A stretch of DNA of 64,000 nt from Rheum nobile (lineage: Eukaryota > Streptophyta > Magnoliopsida > Caryophyllales > Polygonaceae). The DNA is taken from NCBI GenBank assembly GCA_027886185.1, contig WOAB01000146.1, positions 372,001-436,000 of the forward strand, in the 5' to 3' direction. Both the position numbers and the translations under genes were made by a program. A model generated the notes under the pieces. It worked only from the letters and a program-made list of their open reading frames with translations, searched no databases and had not been told where the DNA came from. Positions 44,149 through 56,411 of the stretch are shown here, one piece after another. Positions within the stretch are counted from its first letter, which is position 1. Each line of letters begins with the position of its first letter.

Positions 44149-46495
44149 TGTAACACCCTCAAATAACCTCTTGAAAGTATTACTGCCAGTGACCTCAGAC
44201 GTACTGTCCGATGTCACCCAAGGCTTTACCAGTTGATATAAATCATCACACAACAATTATGATATAAAATATCATAACTTTCATTTAAACCATAGTCGCG
44301 GAATTACAACACAATTCCAAGTACGACAAAATACATCAGAAATACAGCGGAAGTCTTTACACAAAACATTTTCTTAACACAGCGGAAGTCTTTAAACAAA
44401 ACATCAAAAGGGTCTTGATCGCACTGATCACCCGCCAAGGATCTTAACCTGAATAAACTTATCAAAAACATCGTTTGACTTCATAGTCGTTCTAGCCTTC
44501 ACAGGACGGCAACTTATCTGATGTGCGGAATCGAACTGATGACACCAGCCAACCATGCAGAGAACAATTACGGTTGGTTAGTCTAATGAAAGACTAAGCA
44601 AGGGTACAAAACAGAGTGGTTCGAAGTAGACGTATTAGGTTAGACTCATCGCTTCTCGAATCAAAACCGATAACGATAGTCAACCACCATACTCTACTGA
44701 AATCTATGAAAAGACATGAATAAGAAAAGATTATGGAGACCGAGTCTCACAGCAATCAATCCCAAAAGAAGACTCCAACGAGATGAGCCTTATTGGAAAC
44801 ATGACAAATGTTGGGAAACATTAACTTTTTACACACAAGCGTTTAAAAATCAAGACGAGCTTTCTTAGCTGCACTACAGCCTAGCTGCACTGTTCTCCCA
44901 AGGGTATATTAATTATGTGCGACAACGGCACTTATCTTATTTAATTCCAAAACCCACATCACGTTATAAGCTTTTAAATCTCCCCACAAGAGATATCGGA
45001 TCTCCTCACAAGAGATATCAGATCTCCTCACAAGAGATCTCAGAGGGAATAAATCCCGAAAGATTTGGCACTAGCGAAGTGCACCACCTTGAGTAAGGGC
45101 ATGGTCATGACCTGAGAGAGTATTGGGGAAGAATCCACCAAGTACTAGTTATAAAGAAACAGCTAAACTCCCACAAGGTACATAGCATTCCTACGAATAC
45201 TCGTGCTAACTAAACAGTTCAACACAGTAATAATCCACATCAAAGCCATCGTGGCCAATAACAGATATAATAGCGTTATTCTAACAGATATACAACCTAT
45301 CATAATATCTATAATTAATCACATATATATATAATAGCGTTGTTCTAACAGATATACAACCTATTATAATATCTCTTTTTTAATCATTTCACAAACAGTT
45401 ATCAAAATTGTTCCCAACGAAAACAGTAAATCATTCCAAATTAATTAACAACTAAACAATTGATAATTAATTGAAATATGGAATGATGAGCAAGAGCGAA
45501 CCGCCACTTGCCTTAGATCCGCAGAAGCTTAAGCAAAGCTTAGAGACGACGAGTTCCTGGGTCTGAAACAGGGACAGATCTGAGACCACAGATTCCTTCG
45601 GATCGACCCAAAATGAAACCCTAAGTTAGATTCAATATTCACGTATATGAATCTAAAAGAATACGGAAAGAATCGAAGGAGTCAAGCCTCGCCCAAGACC
45701 ACACACCCACGAGCCACAACACGAACCCAACTCACCGCGGGTGCGGTGGGGTCCTTGCCGCGGGTGCGGCGAGCTAACAGAGGCAGAGGGGCTTCAGCGA
45801 AAATTCAGAAAACTCACCCAAATCGAGTTGTTTGCTTTCGATTTGATTATGGTTCACTCTCCAAACACCTTAAACCTTCCAACACCACTTGGGAGTACTT
45901 TCTCCACTCAAGGGAAACTCCGGCGAAAGCTTGGAAGCTCAGGCGGCAATGGAGAAAACAGAGGAAGAAGAAGACAGAGGAGGAGGAAGAAGACGTTCAG
46001 CACTCTCCTCTTCAGCTTTCTCTCCCTTTTATAGGCCCAGCTAAGAGGGGAACAAGCAGGGGACAAGCCCTCGACCAAGGGAGGCAACCACTTGCTGACA
46101 ACCGGCGCCACTTGCAGTGGAAGACAATCACGCTGCAGAAGAAAAATATCCCACCGCGGGGTGCGGTAGGGTACGGTGGCCTCCACAAACCGCCTCACAG
46201 ATCGGCCTTCGCCGCGGGTGCGGCCACTTGACCGCGGGGTGCGGTCAAGGCCATTTTTCACCCTTTTGACCGTTTTGACTTTGGGTTAATCTTCTTAACC
46301 CCGGGTTAAATATATTCGTACACGAATGACTATTTAACCTTTAACACATGTTAACTGTGTTTTATATTACTCGGAAAAAATATTACAGAGATCAAACATA
46401 TTACCGAATGTCCGAACTTCTCTGAAATTAATCCGACTTGTAATACGGGAGTTGGAAAAATTTCAAACTATCCTTATAAAATGAGGGATATTACA
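44149..46495 (-). repeat. 5' LTR (2347 bp) of the Tekay-like element
   Basis: Near-identical partner of 38430-40766; carries the same TATA and GC-rich units (45735-45772, 46150-46250). Confidence 0.9.
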
Positions 46496-48246
46496 ATACA
46501 AGAATTAATGATTATACGTTTTCTTTGTTATTGCTATGTCCATTTAACGAGACTAATGGTTACGGATGCCTAAAGACCGGCCATCACGAATTCACAATAA
46601 ATACATAGTAAATCAATAATTTATTCGCTAGAAATCTGGAAATGTAATGGTTAGAGTAACTACTATAAATACAATTGTTTTCCCTACTCAATTCATGAAG
46701 CACTATTATCAATCAACGTGTAGTGCTCCAAAATGGATCAAACCAAGAACCTCAATTGTACCACATACATTTTGATTTGTCTTTGATCATGTATACCTAT
46801 TTTTTTTTCCAAATTGTAGTTTTGTCATCGATCTATAGATACCATAATTTATAGGTTCAATTGTGCATGCACTCCTACTTTCTCCTTATATTCATCTTTT
46901 TTTATGATATCAAATGGTATATTTACTCTCTTTTTTCTTCTGTAACAGGAAGGGACAATTTCAATTTTCAAAATTTACAAAATATAGATGAAACTCCTAT
47001 TATCCACATCATGAGGTAAACCTTATGTTTTTATCATATCTTTGTATTTCCATCGATTTTGTCTATTTTTTTGGGTGCACATCTAGAATCGGACCACATA
47101 AAAAACCTAGCTAGATCATACCACTAAAGTAGGATACAAATTGATCACCCATTTTTCTTAGAGAAGATCAGGAGATTATATCAAAACTAAGCCCATATAA
47201 TTTGAATCTGGTAGAGCATATGCACCCATTCATTTTCTCCCAGTTCTCCAATAGTAATTACTTATATTTCTTTGTGTTGCTTTTATTTGCTACAAAAGAT
47301 GATGGTTAAAAGATATAATGTATATGAACATGTATTCTTTGTTCATACCTTTAATCTTCATTTTGTTTTGCATAACACAGGTTACATACCATAGAAGGAG
47401 GGCTTGCAACCTCACGTTCATACTAACTGGCCCATTGTACATGAATATTTTGTAGACCTTATATTACTTGGTTTTTTCAAGTTGACTGGTAATAAGACCA
47501 ATTGGAATAACATGTGCATGCACGTACATGGTTTAGGTGTTTTTTAACTATTTGGTTAATAACTTATCTTTTTAGCAGTGTTAACGTTTACTAACTTATC
47601 GATTGTGAAAACAAATCTAATCTTCGTCTCTACTAAATGAAATTTGCTTCTAATAATCACTTACATCTTATGTGGCTTGAAAATGTTGCCCACTCATGTG
47701 TATACAATTCTCTACTTAAAATGTTTCGGAATAAATATGAAACAATAATTATGTAATTTGCTCTATCTATTAGAATTTTGCAAACAGCTGTAATTATATA
47801 TGTAAGTATGCTAATTATGTAAATTTTTAGAGCGAGTTAACAAAATATTGTACATAAAAAATTTCATAATGTTCATGATGTTTGGCTCAATGATAACTTC
47901 CCAGGAGGTAGTCTAACACGAGGTTAAGTTTCAAGGATTTTTCGACTTCCTCCAAATTCTACGTTTCTTCATTTTAATATATTAACATTAACACATTTTT
48001 CTCAGATCTCATAAATTCGTAATCATAAAAATTTAATTTTTGAGTAGTTACTTCTTGGACCTTCAACCAAAAGAATCCATGGTGATTTTGACCGGCCATA
48101 AAGGCATATTTTAAAAAGTATTAGGATATTTTTAATAAAAAAACAAACTAATCTTGAAATAATCATGTAAATTTTAATCATTAGTTATTGTGATATATTT
48201 GGTCCATATGATGACAAAGACATGTAACTTCAACCTTAGTATAAAT
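46496..48246. other. intergenic or Helitron interior, no gene seen
   Basis: AT-rich, no ORF of note. Some or all of it may be the body of the Helitron whose 3' end is at 48276, but I could not place a 5' TC end. Confidence 0.4.
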
Positions 48247-48276
48247 CTCGTGCGAAGCACGGGCTTCGATTTCTAG
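48247..48276 (+). mobile_element. Helitron 3' terminus
   Basis: CTCGTGC-GAA-GCACGGG forms a 7-bp stem (one G-T pair), followed 9 bases later by CTAG and then T. A GC-rich hairpin about 10 bp before a CTRR end with insertion before T is the Helitron 3' hallmark; this GCACGGG hairpin is common in plant Helitrons. Confidence 0.6.
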
Positions 48277-49035
48277 TTTACATTAAAGTTGACTAGATTT
48301 ATTTCTTTTCCGTTACCATTTTTACAATTCAAGCCAAATGGGCCCTTAGAATAGAATAACAACCATATTAATAAGTACTTCCACATATGTAACTACTCAA
48401 CTTTTCTTTGTGGAGCACCAAATTGGTAAGTGATATATTTAGGTCCAACCAGCAGGAGATTAGAGGCTACATTATTTAATCAGATACTTTATGTTCTCGC
48501 TCTTTTTAGTGGGTCGTTCGAGGATACATCCACCCGACTAGTCTAGGGGTTCGTATGGAACCATCTTGACTCTCCCAGACATCCGTCGCAGACGGGTCAA
48601 TCCACTGGGTTGTTGTTGTTGATACTTTATGTTCTCATTAGACTTTGAATCTTTCACAACAACCAAAAGAGGAAATATAAAATGGAAAAAGGAAGCCACT
48701 TTAGCCAAAGGTCATCACTTCAAAACACCTTTCTCTCATCACAAATGAAGACTTTACACTGAAAGAAAAAGAGTTCGTATACGTCGCGGCCATTAGTCAT
48801 ACATGGACAAGCTGAATGCAGAGTACTTGCTTCTTAAGAATGCAATACAGCTTGACAATGCAGAGTGAACAGAGAGCCAGTCTAATAAAAAGCCGAAAAT
48901 TTGACATGAAATTCAGATGATAAAAAAACCATCTTAGAAAACATAAAGTTGGCATGAATTACCACTCCTCCTGGGAAATAAAATAAAAAACAAATGCAGG
49001 GATGAAGCGAAATCCCGCGGCTAATCCAGTTGGAG
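48277..49035. other. intergenic; possible SINE/LINE tail
   Basis: A stretch GACGGGTCAATCCACTGGG followed by TTG repeats (48590-48620) looks like a plant SINE/LINE 3' tail, unproven. The end is the 3' flank of the CLE gene. Confidence 0.35.
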
Positions 49036-49254
49036 TCAATGATGGTGAGGATCGGGACCACCGGGGCTGACTCGATCAGGAACCGCTGTAAATAGATCCT
49101 GATCTGCTATACCCTCCCTCGCCATGGTCTCCTTGAACATCTTCCTGGCATGCTCAAGCAATGCCTCGTCCCTATCAATTAGAGGACGAGTTTCAGAGCT
49201 CGAAACCAGACAAAGAAGCAGAATGAGGCAAACGCCAAATCTTAGAGTAGCCAT
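49036..49254 (-). CDS. CLE: CLE peptide precursor (72 aa)
   Basis: Single exon, ATG at 49254. Residues 1-22 (MATLRFGVCLILLLCLVSSS) are a signal peptide. A variable middle (RPLIDRDEALLEHARKMFKE, then TMAREGIADQ) leads to the C-terminal dodecapeptide RVSPGGPDPHHH right at the stop. This is a complete CLE protein of normal size, closest in ligand to the CLE1-7 group. Such peptides are cleaved and secreted, bind LRR receptor kinases, and act in meristem, vascular or root nutrient signalling. TATATATA at about 49341-49348 (minus) lies about 85 bp upstream. The ligand differs from the other CLE gene here at two or three positions (D for N, H for R, extra H). Confidence 0.9.
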   Translation of the reverse strand: MATLRFGVCLILLLCLVSSSETRPLIDRDEALLEHARKMFKETMAREGIADQDLFTAVPDRVSPGGPDPHHH

Positions 49255-49340
49255 TGCAGCAGCTTAATTAGTTTATCCTGTATTCAAAGTAGTCAAATTA
49301 GGTAGGAAGAGGTTGATCTACTAGCAGCTGCGGATTCAAC

Positions 49341-49348
49341 ATATATAT
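49341..49348 (-). promoter_or_regulatory. TATA box of the 72-aa CLE gene
   Basis: TATATATA on the minus strand, about 85 bp upstream of the ATG at 49254. Confidence 0.6.
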
Positions 49349-50366
49349 ACTGCAACTCCCAGCTTCAATGGCCACTGATACGTATGAAATGGAGGCAACG
49401 GCATATATCTTATTGGCGTTTAAAAAAATGGAGTGGCGGTAAAAGGATTCCGCAAAAGATAATGTTCAATTTGTCACAATTAACAACCTTTTTCGCCGCC
49501 TTGTCTCCTTTTCCTAATATTCTGAAGAAATAATATGCATTTCTTCCAACGTGAGCTTTCGTACGTGCGCTTGATCACATTCAAATAGTGATTAAGCTTG
49601 AAAAGGAGATCCGGCTCCAGGGTCCGAATAAATCCGGGTCTGGTGTCAACAGTAGTGGAAAAGATTGTGGGTCGGTGAGAAGTGGGGCTCCATCGCCGCC
49701 TCTACAGATCGATCTCCAAACAGTTCAATATTTTCCTCTGCTCTTGCCTTCATAGCAAGTTTTATGGGTTTTGCTTCTCTCAGGACTTTTCACAAACACT
49801 TGGTGGGTGAAAAACCGAAAGTAATGGATGGGCATCAGGCATCAGGCATCAGCCACCAAGTGATTCGGATTTCAGATTCAAAGATATATGCTACAAGATT
49901 GAGATCCTAGACAAAAGGCTACAAACATGGATAAGTCTTTATGATGGATATTAATTTCCCGTTAACACATGACCAAATAAAAATTCCTGTTGACACGTTA
50001 TATTACAATAATGCCTTCCGTTCTTTCGGTTGGCGACTCATTAATCTTAGACTAGATGCGCGATTTTAATTCATACAAGATAAATTTCTTTAATAAAAAA
50101 GGTTTCTAATTGCAGAATTACAAATGACTAATGAGAATCAGTCAAAAAAGCTTCTCAAAAAAATACTCGATTTAATACTACTTATTATTTTAGTTTTTAT
50201 ACAACTATTAAAAATATAATTTTTAAGCTACAAAACTATAATTTTTTCCTAATATATATAAAGTAATAATAACACATCTTATTTTTAACCAATAAGTAAA
50301 GACAATTCACATAAAAGTGATAATACGTGCAATTTCCAATAACATATCTCGTAGGATGCAGATCTA
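49349..50366. other. upstream region of the CLE gene and intergenic
   Basis: No supported gene. A small frame at 49665-49910 has no domain. The first several hundred bases are the likely CLE promoter. Confidence 0.45.
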
Positions 50367-52098
50367 GTGAGAATGCACATTATGGTGAGAAATGAGAATA
50401 GTTCTTAGTCTTTGGATTTGAAAAAATCCAAACGCTGGGATTAGACTATCATTTAAGTGATCATGTGCATGACACATGACCACTTAAGTGGATAATTAAT
50501 CGGTCAAACCGGTTACCAGTCGGTCCACATCGACGGTCAACGCCGGAACTCCGGAGTTGACCGGTCAATTTTTATTTTATTTTATTTTTTTTCCCGGGTA
50601 AGTTTTTTTTACTAAAGATGGCATGTGCATACATTTTGGCTTGTGTGTGCATCTATATTGTCCTATATGTGCATCAAAATTTTATAAGGCATTGTCCGAC
50701 CTAAGTTTTTTTTTTCTTTCCGACCCATTTTTTTTTCCGGGTCCACTGTTTGCTTGCGCTGACATGTGCACCATTTGTTACTTGTGTGTGCATCAATATT
50801 GACTTGTATGTGCATTACAATTTTATAAGGTGTTGTCCGACCATTTTTTCCATTGAATTTTTCGCAGTCCAACTTTTTTCCAAGACTGATTTTTTGCTTG
50901 AGATGGCATGTGCATACATTTTGGCTTGTATGTGCATAAATTTGGCTTGTATGTGCATCAATATTAACATGTATGTGCATCTAAAGATTGTAAAAAATAT
51001 GCATTGTTTTCTAGAGAAAATGTGCATGAGTTGTACAATGTATGTGCATAAGTTTTGACATGTGCACATTCAAGCAAAAAGACGTGTATTTCAAATGGTA
51101 TGCACATACAAGTCAAAAACTCATGCACATATCAAGCCAAGAAAACGATGCATACAAGTAAAATTTAGATGCACAGACAATTCAAAATTCACGCACTTAC
51201 AAGACAAAACCTATATACATTATGTAAAGTATTTAAGATTTTACATGTGTGTGCATAAGTTTTCATTTACAAAAAGTCACACATATAGTCAAATTCTATG
51301 CACATCTAGTTCAATTTACATGCACATACAAGCAAAAAAGACATGCACTTCATTGGGTATGCACATACAAGCCAAACTTCATGCACATTTTAACCCAAGA
51401 AAACAATGCATACAAGTAGAATTTAGATACACATACAAGTCAAAATTTATGCACACACATGTCAAAACATATGCACATTCTCTAAAATGCATGCATAAGT
51501 GTTTGCATGTATATGCATGAGTTTTCACATACACAAAGTCACACATATAATCAAAATCCTATGCAAAATTTATGTAATTTAGGTGCATATACAAGCCAAA
51601 ACTCATGTACAATATTTCAACACAAGAAAATAATACACACAAGTAGAATTTATATGCAAATATATGTCAAAATCTATGCACACACAAGCTAAAATATATG
51701 CACATGCTGAGAAGTGCATGAGTTTTCACATACACAAAGTCACACATATAGTAAAAAATCCTATACAGATTTTATGCAATATCAATGCACATACAAGTCA
51801 ATATCGATGCACATACAAGCAAAAATCAATGCACATACAGTCGTAAGCCAAAAATTGTGCCTGAAAAAAAAAACTGGCCGAAAAAAATAAAAATAAAAAT
51901 TGACCGGTCAACGCTGGAGCTCCGGCGTTGACCGTCGGTGACTGGTTTGACCAGTCATGTTGACCGGTCAAACTGTCAAAATGAGGTCATGTGCCATGCA
52001 CATGATCTTTTAATGAAAGTTTAATCCTAGCCTTTGGTTTATTTATAATCCAAAGAGTAGGATTTATTCTCATTTCCCACCCTAATATATATTCTCAC
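50367..52098. mobile_element. near-palindromic element with long TIRs and ATGTGCAT-like repeats
   Basis: Left end GTGAGAATGCACATTATGG and right end CCTAATATATATTCTCAC are inverted repeats extending about 220 bp, including TTGACCGGTCAA palindromes and ACGGTCAACGCCGGA. Inside, the left half repeats ATGTGCATACATTTTGGC-type units on the plus strand, and from about 51060 on the right half repeats their complement (GCACATACAAGCCAAAA). Long TIRs suggest a Mutator-like or foldback element. No transposase and no clear target duplication. ORFs inside are by-products of the repeat. Confidence 0.75.
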
Positions 52099-52836
52099 AT
52101 GACACTTACCCTATCTCATAACTCACTAACAAATCATTACCTAAAACCCTAAAATGACAAATATTTCTTAACAAAAATAAATGGCTAAAAAGACACTTGT
52201 TACCGAACAAATGGAGTATAGTAGTACTAACATAATGCGGGATCACGTGCGTAAATCTGATTTGTATTTGTTTCGATTTGTAACCCTAGAGTTTTTTATT
52301 CATTTTGTGTTTTTTGTTTGAATCTATCTTTGTTATAAGTTTCTAAGCTTTGATTTGAGGTAGTTTCAACCAAGTAAACTAGTTTGTGGTGTAGGAAGAT
52401 TCATTTCTGGATTGATTGGGGTTGATAATGGTTGGTGAGTTGAAAGATACATGCAAGGTGTTTGATGAAATGTCTAAGAGAGATGCACATGCTTCAGAGA
52501 GACATTCATACATGTTCCATTTTGAATTGACCGGATCCAAGTGCACTATTGTGTTCATCGCTCTCAAATTAGTATGATTTGACTCCTGCAACACCCAAAT
52601 TCATACATGAACCATCCCGATTTGAATCACAAAACAACTTATATTATGAACCGTAACATTTATTATATATAAACTTTAGATGACTAAATATGAACATTAA
52701 CACATAACAAATAAACCCCGATATATATGGTGCAAGGAAATAAGTATAATTTTCAAAGTATAAGTATGAACGTCGTATAATTACATATGAACATTGGTAT
52801 GTAATATATGAACCATAACATTTATATGGTCATTAA
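52099..52836. other. intergenic with TATGAACAT-rich sequence
   Basis: Contains a short coding-like trace DTCKVFDEMSKRDAHASE (about 52453-52506), which resembles one PPR repeat but is too short to call. From about 52600 on it is rich in TATGAACATTAACA words, which resume at 53280-53860. Confidence 0.35.
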
Positions 52837-53249
52837 CCCTTTGTTTGGAAATGAGGATTTGAAAGAACAATAAGCGATTGGAAGAGAAGGGAAAATATGA
52901 ATGTTTGTTATGATAGATTAATTAGGAGAATTGAAGAGAAAGGGTGAGAAATTGAGAGAAATTGAATGGAGATTTTGAAGGGAAATGAGCCCTTTCAAAG
53001 TTGGAGGAATTTGGGTGAATTGTGTAAGATTTTTTTTTTAAAAAGAAAAAATTAAAATTTATTTATTTATTCCTTCTTTGTTTCCTTCAAAATCCTTCCT
53101 ATTATCAAACACCATTCTCAACAAATTTTCTTTTCCTTTCCATTTTATTCAAACAACATTTAATTAAAATTCCACTATTTCTTTTCTCTTCCCCTAATTA
53201 TTTTACCTTCTTTTCTTTTCTCTCTATTAATGGCTTGTCAAACAAAGGG
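52837..53249. mobile_element. Tourist-like (PIF/Harbinger) MITE
   Basis: Ends CCCTTTGTTTG and CAAACAAAGGG are perfect 11-bp inverted repeats flanked by TAA on both sides (52834-52836, 53250-53252). 413 bp, no ORF. Confidence 0.75.
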
Positions 53250-53589
53250 TAAGTTTGGAAAATAAGATGAAGTTTTTTAGAAGAATAAGTGTGAATCTTA
53301 GATGATTATATAGGAACATTGACATGTATCATATGAACTTTTAATATTTATATGAACTAAGGAAAAATAAATCTCAAACACAAACATGCTAATATTAGTA
53401 CATATGAACATTACAAGACTACGTGTGACATTTACACGTAACAGATGAACCTATGTTACACAGAGAATGAAAAACATGCAGAAATGTGTTCAGGATAATA
53501 CATATGAACTGTAAGGGATAATGCATGAACTTGAACATGATACACATGAACCCGACTTGACCTGGGAGTTTCCATAAGCACTATGTATG

Positions 53590-53665
53590 ACTTATGAGGG
53601 GTTCGAATCCACATCCATGTGTACGGACACATTGCTCTACCGTTTGAGCTAATAGGCTATGACAA
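53590..53665 (-). mobile_element. tRNA-like sequence, probable SINE head
   Basis: Minus strand TAGCTCAAACGGTAGAGC (A box) and GATTCGAACCCC (B box) with tRNA spacing, but the acceptor stem does not close and the anticodon loop is irregular. More likely a SINE than a working tRNA gene. Confidence 0.5.
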
Positions 53666-54840
53666 AATCAATTATTTGGACATGTAACACATGAATCTCA
53701 ATCTTTTTAATGGTGTAAGACCATGGAAGAGGAGTATGAATGTTTTTCAAAAGATTAAATATAAACCGTAGAGGACTATATATGAACATTAACATACAAA
53801 ACATGACCCTAGTGTTTTCTGTGAACATTCACACATAATTCTTAAACTCAACCATCCATATTGTTTAGTATCCTACGTTTGAGCCCTATAATATTTTGAA
53901 GAACAATCCTAAAGTTTGTGCAACAAATTAGATCCAATCTTCCTTTGTTGTGTGTTATTGGTTGTCGAGCGAGAACCACAAATTGAAGTAGGTAAAATGG
54001 CTTTCATTGACCAGTGACAAAGAAGGTAAAAAATTCAGCGAAGCTTCCTTGGACCTGCAACGAAGAATGTCGGATATCCAGCAGAGCTTCCATGAACCTG
54101 CGACGAAGAAGGTCGAAAATCAAGGAGAGATTCCATGAGTGTAAAATGGCTTAACGGGATTCGAAAAAATTGGTTGTGTTGGTGAACTTTCATAGGCGAA
54201 CTAGAGAGTGAGAGAGGAGCGCTGAAGCGAAAAGGAGAGGAGATGTGCCTTCCGTATCTTCAAAGTATTTACAAAGTTGTACTCTAAATGAAATGAACCA
54301 TTTTTTTTTTTTTGCTTTTTTCACTGAATCACTTTCTTCTAATCTCATCCACACATTCCTTTCATCCAACGGGCACAACGCTTCACAAATTTCATTGTAG
54401 CGCCCAAATGCACTCGAAACCATTATATTTTTTCTAACAAAAGAAAGTATTACTAACATACGTTTCGTGATTAAGAGGAGTAGATTTAAAAGTTACAAAT
54501 TACACTACAATTATTTTAAATTTTAAATTTTCTAACGTAAAATTAGAGGGTTGGATTCACGTGCGAATAGCTGCTCCTAATATCCTATCTATTAAAAAAT
54601 ATAAATGAAACATTTTCAATACTAAATACTTAAAAATATATAAAATTTATGATTTGTTATATAACTATTTTTAAAAAAAAATATTATAAAATTAATTAAC
54701 TTATATATACTTAAATAGTATATTGAAGGATATAATATAGGGTGTAGAAGATTCTCACTCCCTATCTGTACCATATCGTTTTTCTAAAATATAAAAAGGC
54801 CTATCATATATGATTGTATTAGAATAATTGCAATAAACCA
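53666..54840. other. intergenic with short direct repeats
   Basis: At 53980-54140 a degenerate repeat of about 65 bp (AGAGCTTCCATGAACCTGCG, CGAAGAAGGTCGAAAAT) occurs two to three times. A minus-strand frame of 89 codons at 54190-54459 has no domain. Confidence 0.35.
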
Positions 54841-55030
54841 ACATTCAGTTGGTCTAGTGGTTTGACGCTAGACTCCCTTAAGCGTTCTATCCAGAGGTTT
54901 CAAGTTCGATTCCCGCTGGAGGCATGTATGAAGATATTGATGTTGGGAGGGATCTATCACTTCGTGTGCAAACAGTACCCCGGTCTGGATGTATAGCGGC
55001 TTTTTGATACATAGATACATCCATACAAGT
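54841..55030 (+). mobile_element. tRNA-derived SINE
   Basis: The head has an A box (AGTTGGTCTAGTGG) and a B box (AGTTCGATTCCC) 50 bp apart, then a body with GGGAGGGATCTATCACTTCG and ending near TTTTTGATACATAGATAC. The tRNA part is too irregular to be a tRNA gene. The 3' border is approximate. Confidence 0.5.
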
Positions 55031-55421
55031 AAATATATATTTCAGTTCATGGAAGTTAGGAATATTGATCGAGTTAGTAAAAAAATTAAGTTTACAAATA
55101 TTAGTTGTAGATAAGTTTATTTCAAAAGCATGAAAAATACCTATTTTAAAATCGGTATTGCTGTCCACTTTTCGATAACTGGTTGGCTAAACATTACATT
55201 ATCATATAATTTGAACAATAATATTGTAAGCATCATACTTCAGATATATGCATGAAATCAAAGCTTATTGTTTTCCATTTTCACCAGAAAAAAAAAACTA
55301 TTATTTTCCGTAGAGCTTGTAATATGATATTTTTTTTTGGAAGTAATATAATTAACTGGTGGGCTCTTTAAGAAAATAAAATGGATGTTTTAATTGTAAT
55401 CCATCTTTGTAATGGGCTAAG
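55031..55421. other. intergenic, no gene seen
   Basis: AT-rich spacer between the SINE and a copia LTR. Confidence 0.4.
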
Positions 55422-56411
55422 TGTTAGGATGGCAAGATGAGGATTTAATGAGCAAACCGGGTTCGATTGGGGCTAACCGGGTTCAGTGGGAAATTGAGCT
55501 AAGCCGCTGGTTCGACTTGGACGTTTGCTGCTTTACTTGGGCCGAAAGCCCAAATGTTGAGATGGGCCCGGTTGGAAGAGATGTCCACCGATGAGCTTAA
55601 CACGGCTTGCTTCCTGCTAAGTTAAACGACGTGGTTTTGACGCGTTTGTTGACCTAGCCTTAAAAGCTTTGCAGCTTCTATTGTGCACACTTCAACCTAA
55701 CTCTGCGCTGCTCAAATTCACAGATAGAGAGGGAGAAAAGAGAGAAAAGAGAAGAAGAGTGCTCGCAAAGCGTCTTCGGTGATCTTGTCGCCGGCGTTTC
55801 TCTTGGTGGCTACCTTGGTCACCATCCCCGAAGTCATCGTCTACGATCTTCACCTGCCTTGAGAGGGGGCCGAATCCCTTTCGTTGTCTTCTTCGTCTTA
55901 TGTTTTCTCTACTTGTTCCATGTGTTCTCTTTCGTTTCCCGTTTGGTTTGCTCGTTGCTCTTTTGTAACCAATACTTGTGTTTCTTCGATCTTTAATGCA
56001 TTTGGGTTGAGTCTCCCGTCTCGAGGCTCCGCGAATATAGGGAAACCGAACCGCGTGAACAAATCTGGTGTTTCTATTGTTTTTTGTTTTCGTTTTTTTT
56101 GTTTCAAACTTGAATCGAGTAGATCTTGCGATACTTAGGTTGAAACACGACTACAAAGTGGTATCAGAGCTATCTCTGATCTGTTGTGCTTCCGTTATTG
56201 ATTCTGTGTATGTGTGTGATTCTCTGAGACTCTTGAGGATCCTAACTGAAATTGTTCATTTCTAGGGTTTGCTCTTGTTACTCGTGTGTTGATCGAGCAA
56301 GAGAAATCTTGTACTTCTTGGTGCTTTCTCTTGTATTGCATGCTAGGGTTTCCTCTATAAGCTTGTAATGCATTTTGTTCAATCCTGCTGACTTGTGGTA
56401 TCTTGTCTGTG

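Larger units (their letters stand above)
38430..46495 (-). mobile_element. Ty3/gypsy element (Tekay-like) with 2.3-kb LTRs, internally deleted
   Basis: LTRs 38430-40766 and 44149-46495, about 97% alike by eye. Flanking 5-mers GTACA (38425-38429) and ATACA (46496-46500) match at 4 of 5. The coding strand is minus: PBS at 44133-44144, gag, protease and RT running towards 40767, and a polypurine tract TTTTAAGGGGAAGG (minus) next to 40767. The internal part is only 3.4 kb. RNase H and integrase are missing at a junction near 40855, where FLGLAGC is followed by EEDMLRRFPELF in another frame. Lineage by RT and gag style is inference. Confidence 0.9.

Noticed and set aside
51062..51520. 152-codon ORF rich in HIQAK
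   Set aside because: Made by the ATGTGCAT-like repeat, with no independent coding signal.
52453..52506. PPR repeat (KVFDEMSKRD)
   Set aside because: A single short match without flanking repeats; could be chance.
53590..53665. tRNA gene on the minus strand
   Set aside because: A and B boxes are good but the acceptor stem does not pair and the anticodon loop has the wrong length; listed as a SINE head.
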